Assembly (NCBI GenBank): GCA_017454265.1
Contig: JAFTDJ010000012.1
Location: 1 to 64,000, forward strand
Reading direction: 5' to 3'
From: Bacteroidales bacterium
GTDB taxonomy: Bacteria > Bacteroidota > Bacteroidia > Bacteroidales > UBA932
DNA: 64,000 bases
The notes beneath the pieces were generated by a model. The model was not told the origin of the DNA. It saw nothing but the letters and a program-made list of their open reading frames with translations, and ran no database searches. Both the position numbers and the translations under genes were made by a program. Positions 49,673-58,342 of the stretch are shown in pieces; position 1 is the first letter of the stretch, and every line of letters starts with the position of its first letter.

Positions 49673-51864
49673 AAAAATTCTTTTTGGGCCTTAGCGCGGC
49701 GCTAGCAGTAATGAGTTGTGAAAATACTTCCGGCATAGAAAAAGCTTCCGACATAGAAATAACAGACGGAGTCATGACCCCCGAGGTGTTGCTTTCCCTC
49801 GGACGTCTGAGCGACCCCCGGATGAGTCCTGATGGATGCAGAATTCTCTACGGAGTGTCCTGGAACGACATTGCAGCCAACAGCAGCTGCAGGAACCTTT
49901 GGCTGTGCGACGCGGACGGTGAGAACCATGTACAACTGACAAGATACGCCAAAAGCGTGAGCAACGCCCGCTGGAGCCTGGACGGGAAATGGATATACTT
50001 TCTGCAGGAAGGACAACTGTGGAAGGCTCCTCTTAAAGGAAACAAACTTGGCAAGAAAGTTCAGTTGAGCGATGTTCCGGCCGGCATTTCCGAGTTCAAG
50101 CTCTCTCCGGACCAGAATTCAGTAATCTATCTGTCCACGGTGAAGAATCCAAAGCTGGAGCAGCCGGAGGATTCAGATCCTGCCCTGGACAAGGCGCAGG
50201 CCTACGCTACGGAGGACCTTATGTACCGCCACTGGGATCACTGGGTGACCGAGCGTCCCCGCAGTTATGTCGCGGCTCTGAACGGAGAGAAGATTACCCC
50301 GGGAAGGTCAATAGATATCCTTGGTGACGAGCCTTACGAGCTGCCTGCCGAGCCTTTCGGCGGAGCGGAACAGCTTGACTGGAGTCCCGATGGCCGTTAT
50401 ATTGCTTATTCGTGCCGCAAACTAAACGGCAAACAGTATGCTTTCAGTACAAATACGGGCATCTATGTCTATGACTTGCTGACGGGAGAAACGGTTCCTG
50501 TAAAAGCTGACGGCGGCTATGACACGGACCCTGTATGGAGCCCCGACGGCGGCCACCTGGCCTGGATCTCCATGGCCCGCGACGGCTATGAGGCCGATGC
50601 CCAGCGGATTATGGTTGCCAGCGTGAATTCCGCACAGGAGGCGGAAGGCCAGAGTTTCGGACTTTTTTTTGGTCCCGCAAGGCAGCTTGCCGCATCTCTG
50701 GACCGGGATGCTTCCGGTCTGGCCTGGTTCGGCGACAATCTGTACTTCAATGCGCTCATTGACGGGGTGCAGGCTATTTTCAAGCTTAGCCTGCAAGACG
50801 AACTGACCCGCCTCACACCTCCGGATTGGGCGAACGATTTCTTTACCCCGTTTGCTATAGATGGAGAAGGGGAGAACCAGCGCCTGCTTACCACTGTTTA
50901 TTCCCTCCACGAGCCTTTGGAAATGGCGGAGGTGTTTCCTGTAAAGCATGACTTCGGCAAACTGAGTTTTGTAAATGCCGGAGTTTTCCGGAGGCTGGAC
51001 AGCGTTACTACGGAGAGCGTCTTCGTCCCAACTGTAGACGGCAAGCAGATGCAGTGCTGGGTAATGTACCCTCCGAAGTTCGATGAATCCAAGACCTATC
51101 CTGCCATTGAGATCGTGCTCGGGGGGCCCCAGGGTACCAATTCCCAGGATTGGAGCTATCGGTGGTGCTACCGTCTGATGGCCCAGCAGGGTTACATAGT
51201 GATTATGCCCAACCGCCGGGGCACCACAGCCTTCGGGCAGGATTGGAAAGAGCAGATAAGCGGCGATTACTGCGGTCTCAATATGCAGGACTACCTCAGC
51301 GCCGGCCGTTATATCAAGAGCAAGCCCTACGTGGGCAAGCTGGCCTGCGTGGGCGCTTCTTACGGCGGCTACTCCGCATACATGCTGGAAGGGCTGCACG
51401 GCGACCTGTACGACTGCTTCATTGCGCACGCCGGCATTTTTGACGAAGCTCAGCTCTGGTTCACCACGGAGGAGATGTGGTTCGCCAATTGGGATAACGG
51501 CGGACTCACGGAATATGCTTATTCCGAAGGGCAGCAAGGGCCTGCGGGAGACGGCATAACCTTTGGTGGTATGCAGCAGGCGGGCGCTCCGTACGCCAGT
51601 ACGCCTAAGGCAAGACGTCACTATGCCAATTCCCCTTCATCCATGGTCACAAAGTGGCACACGCCTATCCTGTGTATTCACGGCATGATGGACTACCGTA
51701 TCCCTTACGAGCAGGGAATGGCTGCCTTCAACGCCGCCCAGATGATGGGCGTGCCCAGCAAACTGGTGGTATTCCCGGAAGAGAACCACTGGATCCTCCA
51801 GCCTCAGAACGCCCTGTACTGGCACCGTACCTTCTTTGACTGGCTCGACCGTTGGATTAAGTAA
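49669..51864 (+). CDS. S9-family serine peptidase lipoprotein (DPP IV/acylaminoacyl type)
   Basis: A 731-residue exported peptidase, likely periplasmic and lipid-anchored (MKKFFLGLSAALAVMSC, lipobox VMSC). The N-terminal propeller has TolB/PD40-like repeats (LSDPRMSPDGCRILYGVSW, ARWSLDGKWIYFL, LDWSPDGRYIAYSC, DPVWSPDGGHLAWIS). The C-terminal alpha/beta hydrolase has nucleophile Ser564 in CVGASYGGYSAYM, the Asp in IHGMMDYRIPYEQ and the His in FPEENHWILQ. It should release dipeptides or acyl amino acids from oligopeptides. It overlaps lemA by 4 bp and tcdA by one base. Confidence 0.93.
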   Translation: MKKFFLGLSAALAVMSCENTSGIEKASDIEITDGVMTPEVLLSLGRLSDPRMSPDGCRILYGVSWNDIAANSSCRNLWLCDADGENHVQLTRYAKSVSNARWSLDGKWIYFLQEGQLWKAPLKGNKLGKKVQLSDVPAGISEFKLSPDQNSVIYLSTVKNPKLEQPEDSDPALDKAQAYATEDLMYRHWDHWVTERPRSYVAALNGEKITPGRSIDILGDEPYELPAEPFGGAEQLDWSPDGRYIAYSCRKLNGKQYAFSTNTGIYVYDLLTGETVPVKADGGYDTDPVWSPDGGHLAWISMARDGYEADAQRIMVASVNSAQEAEGQSFGLFFGPARQLAASLDRDASGLAWFGDNLYFNALIDGVQAIFKLSLQDELTRLTPPDWANDFFTPFAIDGEGENQRLLTTVYSLHEPLEMAEVFPVKHDFGKLSFVNAGVFRRLDSVTTESVFVPTVDGKQMQCWVMYPPKFDESKTYPAIEIVLGGPQGTNSQDWSYRWCYRLMAQQGYIVIMPNRRGTTAFGQDWKEQISGDYCGLNMQDYLSAGRYIKSKPYVGKLACVGASYGGYSAYMLEGLHGDLYDCFIAHAGIFDEAQLWFTTEEMWFANWDNGGLTEYAYSEGQQGPAGDGITFGGMQQAGAPYASTPKARRHYANSPSSMVTKWHTPILCIHGMMDYRIPYEQGMAAFNAAQMMGVPSKLVVFPEENHWILQPQNALYWHRTFFDWLDRWIK

Positions 51865-52601
51865 TGACAGGGGTTAAGGAGCAAAGCGGCTGGCAGGCGC
51901 GTACGGCGCTGCTTCTTGGAGAAACCGCCCTTGAAAAGCTGGAAGTCTCACGGGTCGCCGTTGTAGGTCTTGGTGGTGTGGGCGCCATGGCGGCGGAGAT
52001 GATTGTTCGTGCCGGGGTGGGGCATGTAGTCCTGGTTGACGTTGACGTGGTGAACGAAAGCAATATCAACCGTCAGCTTCCGGCCCTGCACTCTACGATA
52101 GGACTGAGCAAATGCAGCGTGATGCAGCAGAGACTTCTGGATATCAACCCGGAGCTGGACTTGTTGTGCGTGCAGGATTATGTCAACGAAGAGAGTATTC
52201 CGGCACTTTTCGACAAGCTTGAGTTGGATTGCGTGGTGGACGCCATAGACACCCTGAGCCCCAAGATCGCCCTTATCCAGTACTGCCTTGGTCGTGGGAT
52301 TTTTCTCGTGAGCTCGATGGGAAGCGGCTCCAAGCTGGATGCGACGAAGGTCAGGGTGGACGATATTTCCCGCAGCTACCAGTGCCCGCTTGCGCATATG
52401 CTCCGCAAGCGTCTGCATAAGCTGGGTATTACCGGGGGCTTTCTGGCTGTTTTTTCTTCAGAGCGTCCCGACAAAAGCTCCGTGGTGCTGGAAGAGAGCC
52501 GCAACAAGAAGTCTCAGACCGGAACCGTATCCTGGCTGCCCGCCGTTTTCGGGTGTGTATGCGCCCAGGCGACGGTGAGGCATATTGCGGGAATTGAATA
52601 A
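51864..52601 (+). CDS. tcdA: tRNA threonylcarbamoyladenosine dehydratase (ThiF/E1-like)
   Basis: A 245-residue ATP-dependent enzyme forming cyclic t6A at tRNA position 37. The E1-like nucleotide-binding site is RVAVVGLGGVGAMAAEMIVR, followed by VDVDVVNESNINRQLPALHS with the conserved Asn-Arg-Gln. The YCLGRGIFLVSSMGSGSKLD segment and C-terminal TGTVSWLPAVFGCVCAQATV are typical of TcdA (CsdL). The start overlaps the peptidase stop (TAATG). Confidence 0.93.
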   Translation: MTGVKEQSGWQARTALLLGETALEKLEVSRVAVVGLGGVGAMAAEMIVRAGVGHVVLVDVDVVNESNINRQLPALHSTIGLSKCSVMQQRLLDINPELDLLCVQDYVNEESIPALFDKLELDCVVDAIDTLSPKIALIQYCLGRGIFLVSSMGSGSKLDATKVRVDDISRSYQCPLAHMLRKRLHKLGITGGFLAVFSSERPDKSSVVLEESRNKKSQTGTVSWLPAVFGCVCAQATVRHIAGIE

Positions 52602-52608
52602 AAATGCT

Positions 52609-52616
52609 TAACTTTG
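52609..52616 (+). promoter_or_regulatory. -7 element TAACTTTG
   Basis: Matches TAnnTTTG, 6 nt upstream of ATG 52623. Together with the 21-bp gap after tcdA it argues for an own promoter and for ATG 52623 as start. Confidence 0.5.
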
Positions 52617-52622
52617 CAAGTT

Positions 52623-53741
52623 ATGTATAAAGTTTATGAAGTCACGAACCGTTCGGAGCTGATGTCTTTCATCTCCTTCCCGGACCGTCTGTATAAGTCT
52701 TGTGGGCAGTACGTTCCTGCACTGCATTCAGACCAGGTCTTTTCACTCACAAAGACCACGACTTTGTCTTATTGCAAGCGCAAAATGTGGCTTATAAAGG
52801 ACGGCTATAAAGTGGTAGGGCGCATTTGCGCTATGATAAATCCACGTTACAATGAGCTCTACGGTAAGAAAAGGGTACGCTTCGGCTGGTTCGACTGCAT
52901 AAATGACATAGAGGTTGCGCGGCTCCTCATCAATACTGCCGGGAGCTGGGCGAAGGAACAGGGGATGACTGAGATTCACGGCCCACTGTATTACAATACC
53001 CTTGGCAAGCAGGGTATGCTGGTCGAGGGTTTCGAGAATACCCCTCCCTTCAATTGCCTTTACAATTTTCCGTATTACAATGACTTGATGAAGGAGCTCG
53101 GGTTTGAAAAGGAGTGTGACTGGCTGCAGTACAAAATTGTAGCGAACCACGGAGTGCCGGAAAAGGCAAGGAGAGTGGCTAAACTCGTCGAGGAACGCTA
53201 CAATCTGCATTTTGGCAGCATCGACGACCTTAAGAAGGATCCGGAGATGATGCGCAAGTTCTTCCGCGTTTACAACGAGAGCTTTGCTCAGACGGTGTAC
53301 AATTTCGTGCCTTTTACAGAAGCGGAGATTGAAGAGGAAATAAGTTCTTCCATGCGTTTCGTTTCCGACAAAGCCAGCTGTGTACTTTTTGACGAGAACA
53401 ATGAAATCGTCGCATTCGGAATATCTTTCCCCAGTATCTCGGAGGCTTTGAAGAAGGCTAAGGGCAGTTTGTTTCCCTTCGGCTGGTATCATCTGAAAAA
53501 GGCATTGAAGAACTATGAAGTCACCGACCTGATGATTAACGGAGCGGTACCGGAATGGCAGAACAAGGGCGTGTCCGCAGTGTATTACAAGGAAATGGCA
53601 GACAAAGCCGTCAAAATAGGCAACCGATGGGCTATTTCCAATCCTCAGTTAGAGTCCAACAGCGCGGTGAACATCTGGAACAGCTACGAGCACGAGCCGT
53701 TTATGAGGCGTCGCTGCTACATCAAAAAGATAGGAGATTGA
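52623..53741 (+). CDS. Conserved GNAT-like acyltransferase-fold protein
   Basis: A 372-residue cytoplasmic protein conserved in Bacteroidetes. The start ATG 52623 gives MYKVYEVTNRSELMSFISFP. The N-terminal half contains YYNTLGKQGMLVEGFENTPP and PYYNDLMKELGFEKECDWLQ, hallmarks of the YghO-like group with GNAT folds. The C-terminal half has VTDLMINGAVPEWQNKGVSA and WAISNPQLESNSAVNIWNSY, resembling acetyl-CoA-binding and N-acyltransferase ends. The substrate is unknown. It is 3 bp upstream of prfA and probably transcribed with it. Confidence 0.7.
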   Translation: MYKVYEVTNRSELMSFISFPDRLYKSCGQYVPALHSDQVFSLTKTTTLSYCKRKMWLIKDGYKVVGRICAMINPRYNELYGKKRVRFGWFDCINDIEVARLLINTAGSWAKEQGMTEIHGPLYYNTLGKQGMLVEGFENTPPFNCLYNFPYYNDLMKELGFEKECDWLQYKIVANHGVPEKARRVAKLVEERYNLHFGSIDDLKKDPEMMRKFFRVYNESFAQTVYNFVPFTEAEIEEEISSSMRFVSDKASCVLFDENNEIVAFGISFPSISEALKKAKGSLFPFGWYHLKKALKNYEVTDLMINGAVPEWQNKGVSAVYYKEMADKAVKIGNRWAISNPQLESNSAVNIWNSYEHEPFMRRRCYIKKIGD

Positions 53742-53744
53742 GTT

Positions 53745-54833
53745 ATGGCGGAGAATACGCTTCTCGAGAAAGTGATGTCCCTTCAGGGGAAGTTTCAGTC
53801 TATCCAGGACCAGTTGTCTGATCCTGCGGTAATGTCTGATATGAAGAAATACGTACAGCTGAACAAGGATTACAAGGAGCTGGAGCCCATTATAAAGGCC
53901 GGACACGAGTATAAGAAACTGCTGGAAGACCTTCAGTCTGCCAAGGATATTCTCCTGAACGAGAAGGATGAAGAACTAAGGGAGATGGCGCGCGAAGAGA
54001 TTGCTGAAATAGAGCCTAAGATTCCAGACATGGAGCAGAATATCAAACTCTTGCTCATTCCCGCAGATCCAGATGACTCCAAAAATGCCATCGTGGAGAT
54101 CCGTGGAGGCGCAGGCGGAGACGAGGCGGCTATTTTTGCAGGTGACCTTTTCCGTATGTATCAGCACTTTGCAGAGTCTCGTGGCTGGAAGCTCGAGGTT
54201 ACGGACCAGGCTCCCGGAACATCCGGCGGCTTCAAGCAGATTGTATTTAAACTGAGCGGTTCCGACGGCGTTTACGGCGTAATGAAATACGAGTCCGGAG
54301 TGCATCGGGTACAACGGGTTCCCCAGACTGAGACCCAGGGCCGTATCCAGACTTCGGCCGCTTCAGTGGCGGTTTTCCCCGAGGCCGGCGAATTTGACGT
54401 CGACCTGAGCTGGGACGATATCCGTCTGGATCTGTTCTGCTCTTCCGGTCCGGGAGGACAGGGTGTGAACACTACATATTCTGCAGTTCGTCTCACTCAT
54501 ATCCCTTCTGGTCTTGTCGTACAGTGCCAAGAGGAGCGATCACAGCTCAAGAACAAGGACCGTGCGTTCGAAGAACTCCGTACGCGCTTATATAACCTTG
54601 AGCACCAGAAGTATCTGGACGGAATAGCCGCAAAGCGCAAGACTATGGTCTCCACAGGCGACAGGTCCGCAAAAATCCGCACGTACAATTATCCTCAGGG
54701 ACGGGTGACTGACCATCGTATCAACTGGAGCATGTACAACCTCCCAGTCTTCATGGACGGAGATATCCAGGAGTGCATAGACCAGCTTCAGATCGCAGAG
54801 AACGCAGAGCGCCTCAAAGAAGCGGGCGAGTAA
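53745..54833 (+). CDS. prfA: Peptide chain release factor 1
   Basis: A 362-residue protein terminating translation at UAA and UAG. The N-terminal coiled part ([20 protein letters not shown]) leads to the PCRF domain with [20 protein letters not shown]. The peptidyl-tRNA hydrolysis GGQ motif is [20 protein letters not shown] at about 227-246, and [20 protein letters not shown] precedes it. The C-terminal [20 protein letters not shown] is RF1-type. The length is normal and no frameshift is present. Confidence 0.96.
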   Translation: MAENTLLEKVMSLQGKFQSIQDQLSDPAVMSDMKKYVQLNKDYKELEPIIKAGHEYKKLLEDLQSAKDILLNEKDEELREMAREEIAEIEPKIPDMEQNIKLLLIPADPDDSKNAIVEIRGGAGGDEAAIFAGDLFRMYQHFAESRGWKLEVTDQAPGTSGGFKQIVFKLSGSDGVYGVMKYESGVHRVQRVPQTETQGRIQTSAASVAVFPEAGEFDVDLSWDDIRLDLFCSSGPGGQGVNTTYSAVRLTHIPSGLVVQCQEERSQLKNKDRAFEELRTRLYNLEHQKYLDGIAAKRKTMVSTGDRSAKIRTYNYPQGRVTDHRINWSMYNLPVFMDGDIQECIDQLQIAENAERLKEAGE

Positions 54834-54836
54834 TTA

Positions 54837-54875
54837 GTTGTCAGGATGATGCTACAGCGTAGCCATCCTGTCAAC
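54837..54875. terminator. Hairpin between convergent genes
   Basis: GTTGTCAGGATG (54837-54848) pairs with CATCCTGTCAAC (54864-54875) with one mismatch, across a 15-nt loop. It covers the nucleoside phosphorylase stop codon and lies 4 nt after the prfA stop. There is no T-run, so it may stall or protect both converging transcripts and is not a standard intrinsic terminator. Confidence 0.45.
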
Positions 54876-55736
54876 TGCCAGTTCCACCAGTTTCCGGATC
54901 GCCGGCTTGTAGTCGGGATTCGAGCTCTGCAGGTAACGGTTGGCTATGATGCAGCAAACTGTGGAAGCATTATGGCCAAGGTGGGCGGCTAGTCCGGCAA
55001 GAGGAGAACTCTCCATTTCGAAGTTGGTGATACGGTAATCCTCTCCGCTGTCGGTAAAGTGGAAGCTTTCTATGTCTTCAAGCATATTGGGCATCGCCAG
55101 AGGCACGCGAACTACACGGCCCTGTGGGCCATAGAAACCGCAGGCAGAGATGGTTACGCCCTTGATAGTCACATCCTTCATAAGATTGATAATCTTTGGA
55201 GAGGCCTTCACAAAGTAAGGGGACGGCAGCACGTCCAGCCAGTTCATATGCTTTTTGAACGCATCTTCAACTGCAGGGATGGTTACCTTTTCGCGGTTGC
55301 CGTACCAGTTCATGACGCCGTCGAATCCGACGCTGATGTGCGAGAGTACGTAGCCGCCAAGGGGAATGTCGGCATGCAAGGCGCCGGAGGTGCCTATACG
55401 GAGGATGTTGAGGGCCTTGTGCCCGGGCTTGACCTCGCGCGTTTTAAAATCCACGTTGGCCAGGGCGTCCAGCTCGGTCATCACTATATCGATGTTGTCC
55501 GGTCCGATGCCGTGGGAAATGGCCGTGATGCGCTTGCCGTTACGCTTTCCTGTAATAGATACGAATTCGCGGGATTCGTGACGGAATTCGATGTCGGTAA
55601 GGAACTCGCCTATCATGTCCACCCTGGAAGGGTCTCCCACCATGATTACGTTGTCTGCCAGTTCTTCCGGCTTCAGATGAATATGAAACACTGAGCCGTC
55701 GCTGTTAATGATTAGTTCTGATTCTGGAATGCGCAT
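54852..55736 (-). CDS. Nucleoside phosphorylase (uridine phosphorylase-like)
   Basis: A 294-residue PNP/UDP-family enzyme releasing ribose 1-phosphate from nucleosides. The phosphate-binding NVIMVGDPSRVDMIGEFL is near residue 30. AISHGIGPDNIDIVMTELDA, ILRIGTSGALHADIPLGGYV and the catalytic region ITNFEMESSPLAGLAAHLGH follow. It is larger than E. coli Udp (253) and belongs to the Bacteroidetes subgroup, for which uridine phosphorylase activity is assumed. It is last in a minus-strand operon, 11 nt after the DUF4293 gene. Confidence 0.88.
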   Translation of the reverse strand: MRIPESELIINSDGSVFHIHLKPEELADNVIMVGDPSRVDMIGEFLTDIEFRHESREFVSITGKRNGKRITAISHGIGPDNIDIVMTELDALANVDFKTREVKPGHKALNILRIGTSGALHADIPLGGYVLSHISVGFDGVMNWYGNREKVTIPAVEDAFKKHMNWLDVLPSPYFVKASPKIINLMKDVTIKGVTISACGFYGPQGRVVRVPLAMPNMLEDIESFHFTDSGEDYRITNFEMESSPLAGLAAHLGHNASTVCCIIANRYLQSSNPDYKPAIRKLVELAVDRMATL

Positions 55737-55747
55737 ATTGCTGTATT

Positions 55748-56152
55748 TTAGTGTTTTTTGCGTTTACTTGAGCGAAGGCGGCTGGCGCTTCGGACCATCA
55801 GTTCGTCCGCCCAGATACCGCGGGCGGCGAGCACGTCCAATATCACAGCCACTATAGGAAAAAGCGCCGTCACATGGAAAAGCGGTTCGTTGCCTGTAAC
55901 TATAAAGTCAACCACAAGCCATGCCTGGAGGGCGATGGAGAATATGGCAGCAAGAACCGTGGTGCGTACCTGAAACACGCGGAATTTCCAGGACGTGAGC
56001 GCAAGTATATTGAGCAAGGTAATGATAATCAGCAATACCAGATAGGGCCAGTAGGATACAAAACTGACATCCCCGGCCTTATTGCAGAAAAACATCGCTG
56101 CGATGAGCGCAGTGGATAAAGCAAGATATAAAGTCTGGATTCTCTGCCACAT
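55748..56152 (-). CDS. DUF4293 membrane protein
   Basis: A 134-residue protein with four transmembrane helices (LYLALSTALIAAMFFC, YLVLLIIITLLNILALTSW, TTVLAAIFSIALQAWLVVDF, ALFPIVAVILDVLAARGI) and a basic tail (SRLRSSKRKKH). The start is ATG 56150-56152; a TTG at 56158 is less likely. MWQRIQTLYL at the N-terminus is the DUF4293 signature. No function is known for the family. It lies 2 nt after the LytTR regulator stop. Confidence 0.8.
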   Translation of the reverse strand: MWQRIQTLYLALSTALIAAMFFCNKAGDVSFVSYWPYLVLLIIITLLNILALTSWKFRVFQVRTTVLAAIFSIALQAWLVVDFIVTGNEPLFHVTALFPIVAVILDVLAARGIWADELMVRSASRLRSSKRKKH

Positions 56153-56154
56153 AA

Positions 56155-57045
56155 TCAATATCTGGAATTAAAGCGTGAAAGCACGGCATCTTCATATGTC
56201 CGGGAAACGGGTATCCGGGGAGTATTGTCGTTTTCCAACTCCACGGCATATCCGTCCTTTTCCGAACTGAGCACACGTACTTTGCGTATGTTGATAATAT
56301 ATTTGCGATGACAACGCACCAGGTCGCTGTCGGCGAAGCTCTCTTCAACGGTTTTAAGGCGGCAACGGAGCATATACTTTTTCATCTCCCCCGATATATC
56401 CGTGTACCAGACCTGAATGTAGTTGTCGTCTGATTCAATGAAATAAAGGTTGTCTGAACTTATGGAAAACTTAAGGACTCCGCTGTTGTCGAACAGGGTG
56501 ATACGCTTCTCGTCGCTAGGCTTGATCGGCGTGTCACTCACCACATTTTCGTAATTCATCAAGCGTATGGTGTTGTCTCTCTCTTCTATCATAAAGTACT
56601 GCGCCATAAGCACATAAGGAATTCCCAGCGAGATGGTTGAATATGCAGCAGCCCCCAAAAACAAGCGAAGGAACGATACATTCTCCAGAGTGATTATCCC
56701 AAACTTGTCCCCCTCGAGCGTAAAGAAAGAGTACAGGAGGGATACCACCAATATTTCCGACGCGTTCCAGAGTATATAACGGATAATCGTGAACCGTTCC
56801 GAATTGCGGTGCAGATACATCAGAATTTTGCTGAAGACTATCACGGCAAGACACAGCAGGTAGAATATAACCGTAAAGACAAAAGCTTCCCCCCTTCCAA
56901 GTTCAAACCAGGCGTTATGTGAGAAGGGCACGCTCATAAGGAGGAACACCAGAGAAAAGAAGGCCGTGAAATTCACGGTCAATATCAACTGGTGCTTTCC
57001 AAGCAGAAAACGTGGCAGCTGGTCTGATAGTACACGCCTGGGCAT
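56155..57045 (-). CDS. Membrane-integrated LytTR-domain transcription factor
   Basis: A 296-residue protein starting at ATG 57043-57045 (MPRRVLSDQLPRF); the frame extends upstream without coding character. About four transmembrane helices cover residues 20-150 (LILTVNFTAFFSLVFLLMSV, FVFTVIFYLLCLAVIVFSKI, SEILVVSLLYSFFTLEG, AAAYSTISLGIPYVLMAQYF). The C-terminal LytTR DNA-binding domain is about 190-290 (SSDNLYFIESDDNYIQVWYT, VRCHRKYIINIRKVRVLS). There is no receiver domain, so the membrane part itself may sense a signal. The gene is divergent from fabF through a perfect inverted repeat, suggesting joint control of envelope lipid synthesis. Confidence 0.87.
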   Translation of the reverse strand: MPRRVLSDQLPRFLLGKHQLILTVNFTAFFSLVFLLMSVPFSHNAWFELGRGEAFVFTVIFYLLCLAVIVFSKILMYLHRNSERFTIIRYILWNASEILVVSLLYSFFTLEGDKFGIITLENVSFLRLFLGAAAYSTISLGIPYVLMAQYFMIEERDNTIRLMNYENVVSDTPIKPSDEKRITLFDNSGVLKFSISSDNLYFIESDDNYIQVWYTDISGEMKKYMLRCRLKTVEESFADSDLVRCHRKYIINIRKVRVLSSEKDGYAVELENDNTPRIPVSRTYEDAVLSRFNSRY

Positions 57046-57049
57046 AGTA

Positions 57050-57083
57050 CCGCAAATATAGGAAAAAGTTTGTATATTTGCGG
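57050..57083. promoter_or_regulatory. Symmetric divergent promoters within a perfect inverted repeat
   Basis: CCGCAAATATA (57050-57060) and TATATTTGCGG (57073-57083) are perfect reverse complements separated by 12 nt. Each arm contains a -7 element: TATATTTG on the minus strand (57060-57053) for the LytTR gene and on the plus strand (57073-57080) for fabF. The two polymerase sites face outward with overlapping upstream regions, so they should compete or be controlled by one bound regulator. Confidence 0.6.
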
Positions 57084-57100
57084 CCGAAATTATTAGCTTT

Positions 57101-58342
57101 ATGAAAAGAGTTGCTGTTACCGGACTGGGCGTCATTTCCTGCGTGGGAAACAGTATCCAGGACTTTTGGAAAAACCTGGTGGACGGAGTCTGTGGCATAG
57201 ATTATATAACTGAATTTCCGACCGACGGACTTCCCGTGCACATTGCAGGAAAAGTCCGGAATTTCAATCCCGAAGACTTTGGAATGGACAAGCCGTTCAT
57301 CCGGAAGCAGGACCCGTTCACAATTTTCGCAATGGCCGCGGCATATCAAGCCATGGCCGACAGCGGACTTGTAGCCGGAGAAAACATAGATCACGACAGG
57401 CTTTCCACCTATGTAAGTTCCGGAATCGGAGGTTTCCAGACTATTCAAAGGGAGGTCGGCAAAATGATTGAAGACCCAACCGGACAATGGATTTCTCCCT
57501 TGTTCGTTCCCACTATGATTGCCGATATGGCAGGCGGACAGATAGCCATAAAATACGGCGCCCAGGGCTCCTGTATAGGCTTCGTAACAGCTTGCGCAAC
57601 AGCAACACACTCTCTTGGAGAGGCATACCGCGCAATCATCCACGGCTATACGGATGCCGTAATAGCCGGCGGCACCGACCACTGCGCGATTGCCATCGGA
57701 GCCGCCGCATTCGGCAACGCTCGCGCCCTCACGAGGGCGGAGGACCCCAAACACGCCAGCCTCCCGTTCAATGCAGACCGTGCCGGTTTTGTGATGGCAG
57801 ACGGCGCCGGAGTGCTCATCCTGGAGGAAATGGAGCACGCCCTGGCCCGCGGAGCCCATATTTATGCGGAGATGGTCGGTTACGGCAGCACTTGCGACGC
57901 ATATCATGCCACCGCCCCGCGCCCCGACGGCAGCACCCAGGCCCGCTGCATACGCCAGGCGCTCGATCAGGCCGGATATGACCCCGAAAAAGATACCGTA
58001 TACGTCAACGCCCACGGCACCGGAACGCAACTGAACGACGTAGCCGAGACGCTTGCGTGCAAGCTTGCATTCGACGAGAATGCCTACAAGATTCATATCA
58101 GCAGCACAAAATCAATGCACGGCCATATGTTCGGTGCCGCCGGCGCCGCCGAGGCCATCGCAACGGTCCTCGCTCTCCAGGAAGGAGTGATTCCTCCTAC
58201 CATCAACCTGGACAATCCCGACCCGGAGTGCGACCTGGACTACACTCCCAACGTGGCAGTGAAGGCCAATCCCAACTTAGGGCTCTCGAACTCTTTCGGA
58301 TTCGGAGGGCATAATGCGTGTATTGCGTTCAGGAAGATTTAA
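57101..58342 (+). CDS. fabF: Beta-ketoacyl-ACP synthase II
   Basis: A 413-residue condensing enzyme of fatty acid elongation. RVAVTGLGVISCVGNSIQDF opens the thiolase fold. The nucleophile Cys165 is in GFVTACATATHSLGEAYR. The two catalytic His are in VYVNAHGTGTQLNDVAET and STKSMHGHMFGAAGAAEAIA. The end NSFGFGGHNACIAF is conserved. GHMFGAAGAAEA replaces the commoner GHLLGAAG. The gene stands alone, without acpP beside it. Its last 29 bp overlap the next gene start. Confidence 0.93.
   Translation: MKRVAVTGLGVISCVGNSIQDFWKNLVDGVCGIDYITEFPTDGLPVHIAGKVRNFNPEDFGMDKPFIRKQDPFTIFAMAAAYQAMADSGLVAGENIDHDRLSTYVSSGIGGFQTIQREVGKMIEDPTGQWISPLFVPTMIADMAGGQIAIKYGAQGSCIGFVTACATATHSLGEAYRAIIHGYTDAVIAGGTDHCAIAIGAAAFGNARALTRAEDPKHASLPFNADRAGFVMADGAGVLILEEMEHALARGAHIYAEMVGYGSTCDAYHATAPRPDGSTQARCIRQALDQAGYDPEKDTVYVNAHGTGTQLNDVAETLACKLAFDENAYKIHISSTKSMHGHMFGAAGAAEAIATVLALQEGVIPPTINLDNPDPECDLDYTPNVAVKANPNLGLSNSFGFGGHNACIAFRKI

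Noticed and set aside
58314..58342. fabF and the following barrel gene as a functional operon
   Set aside because: The 29-bp overlap joins genes of different base composition and unrelated roles; a chance junction from insertion is more likely.
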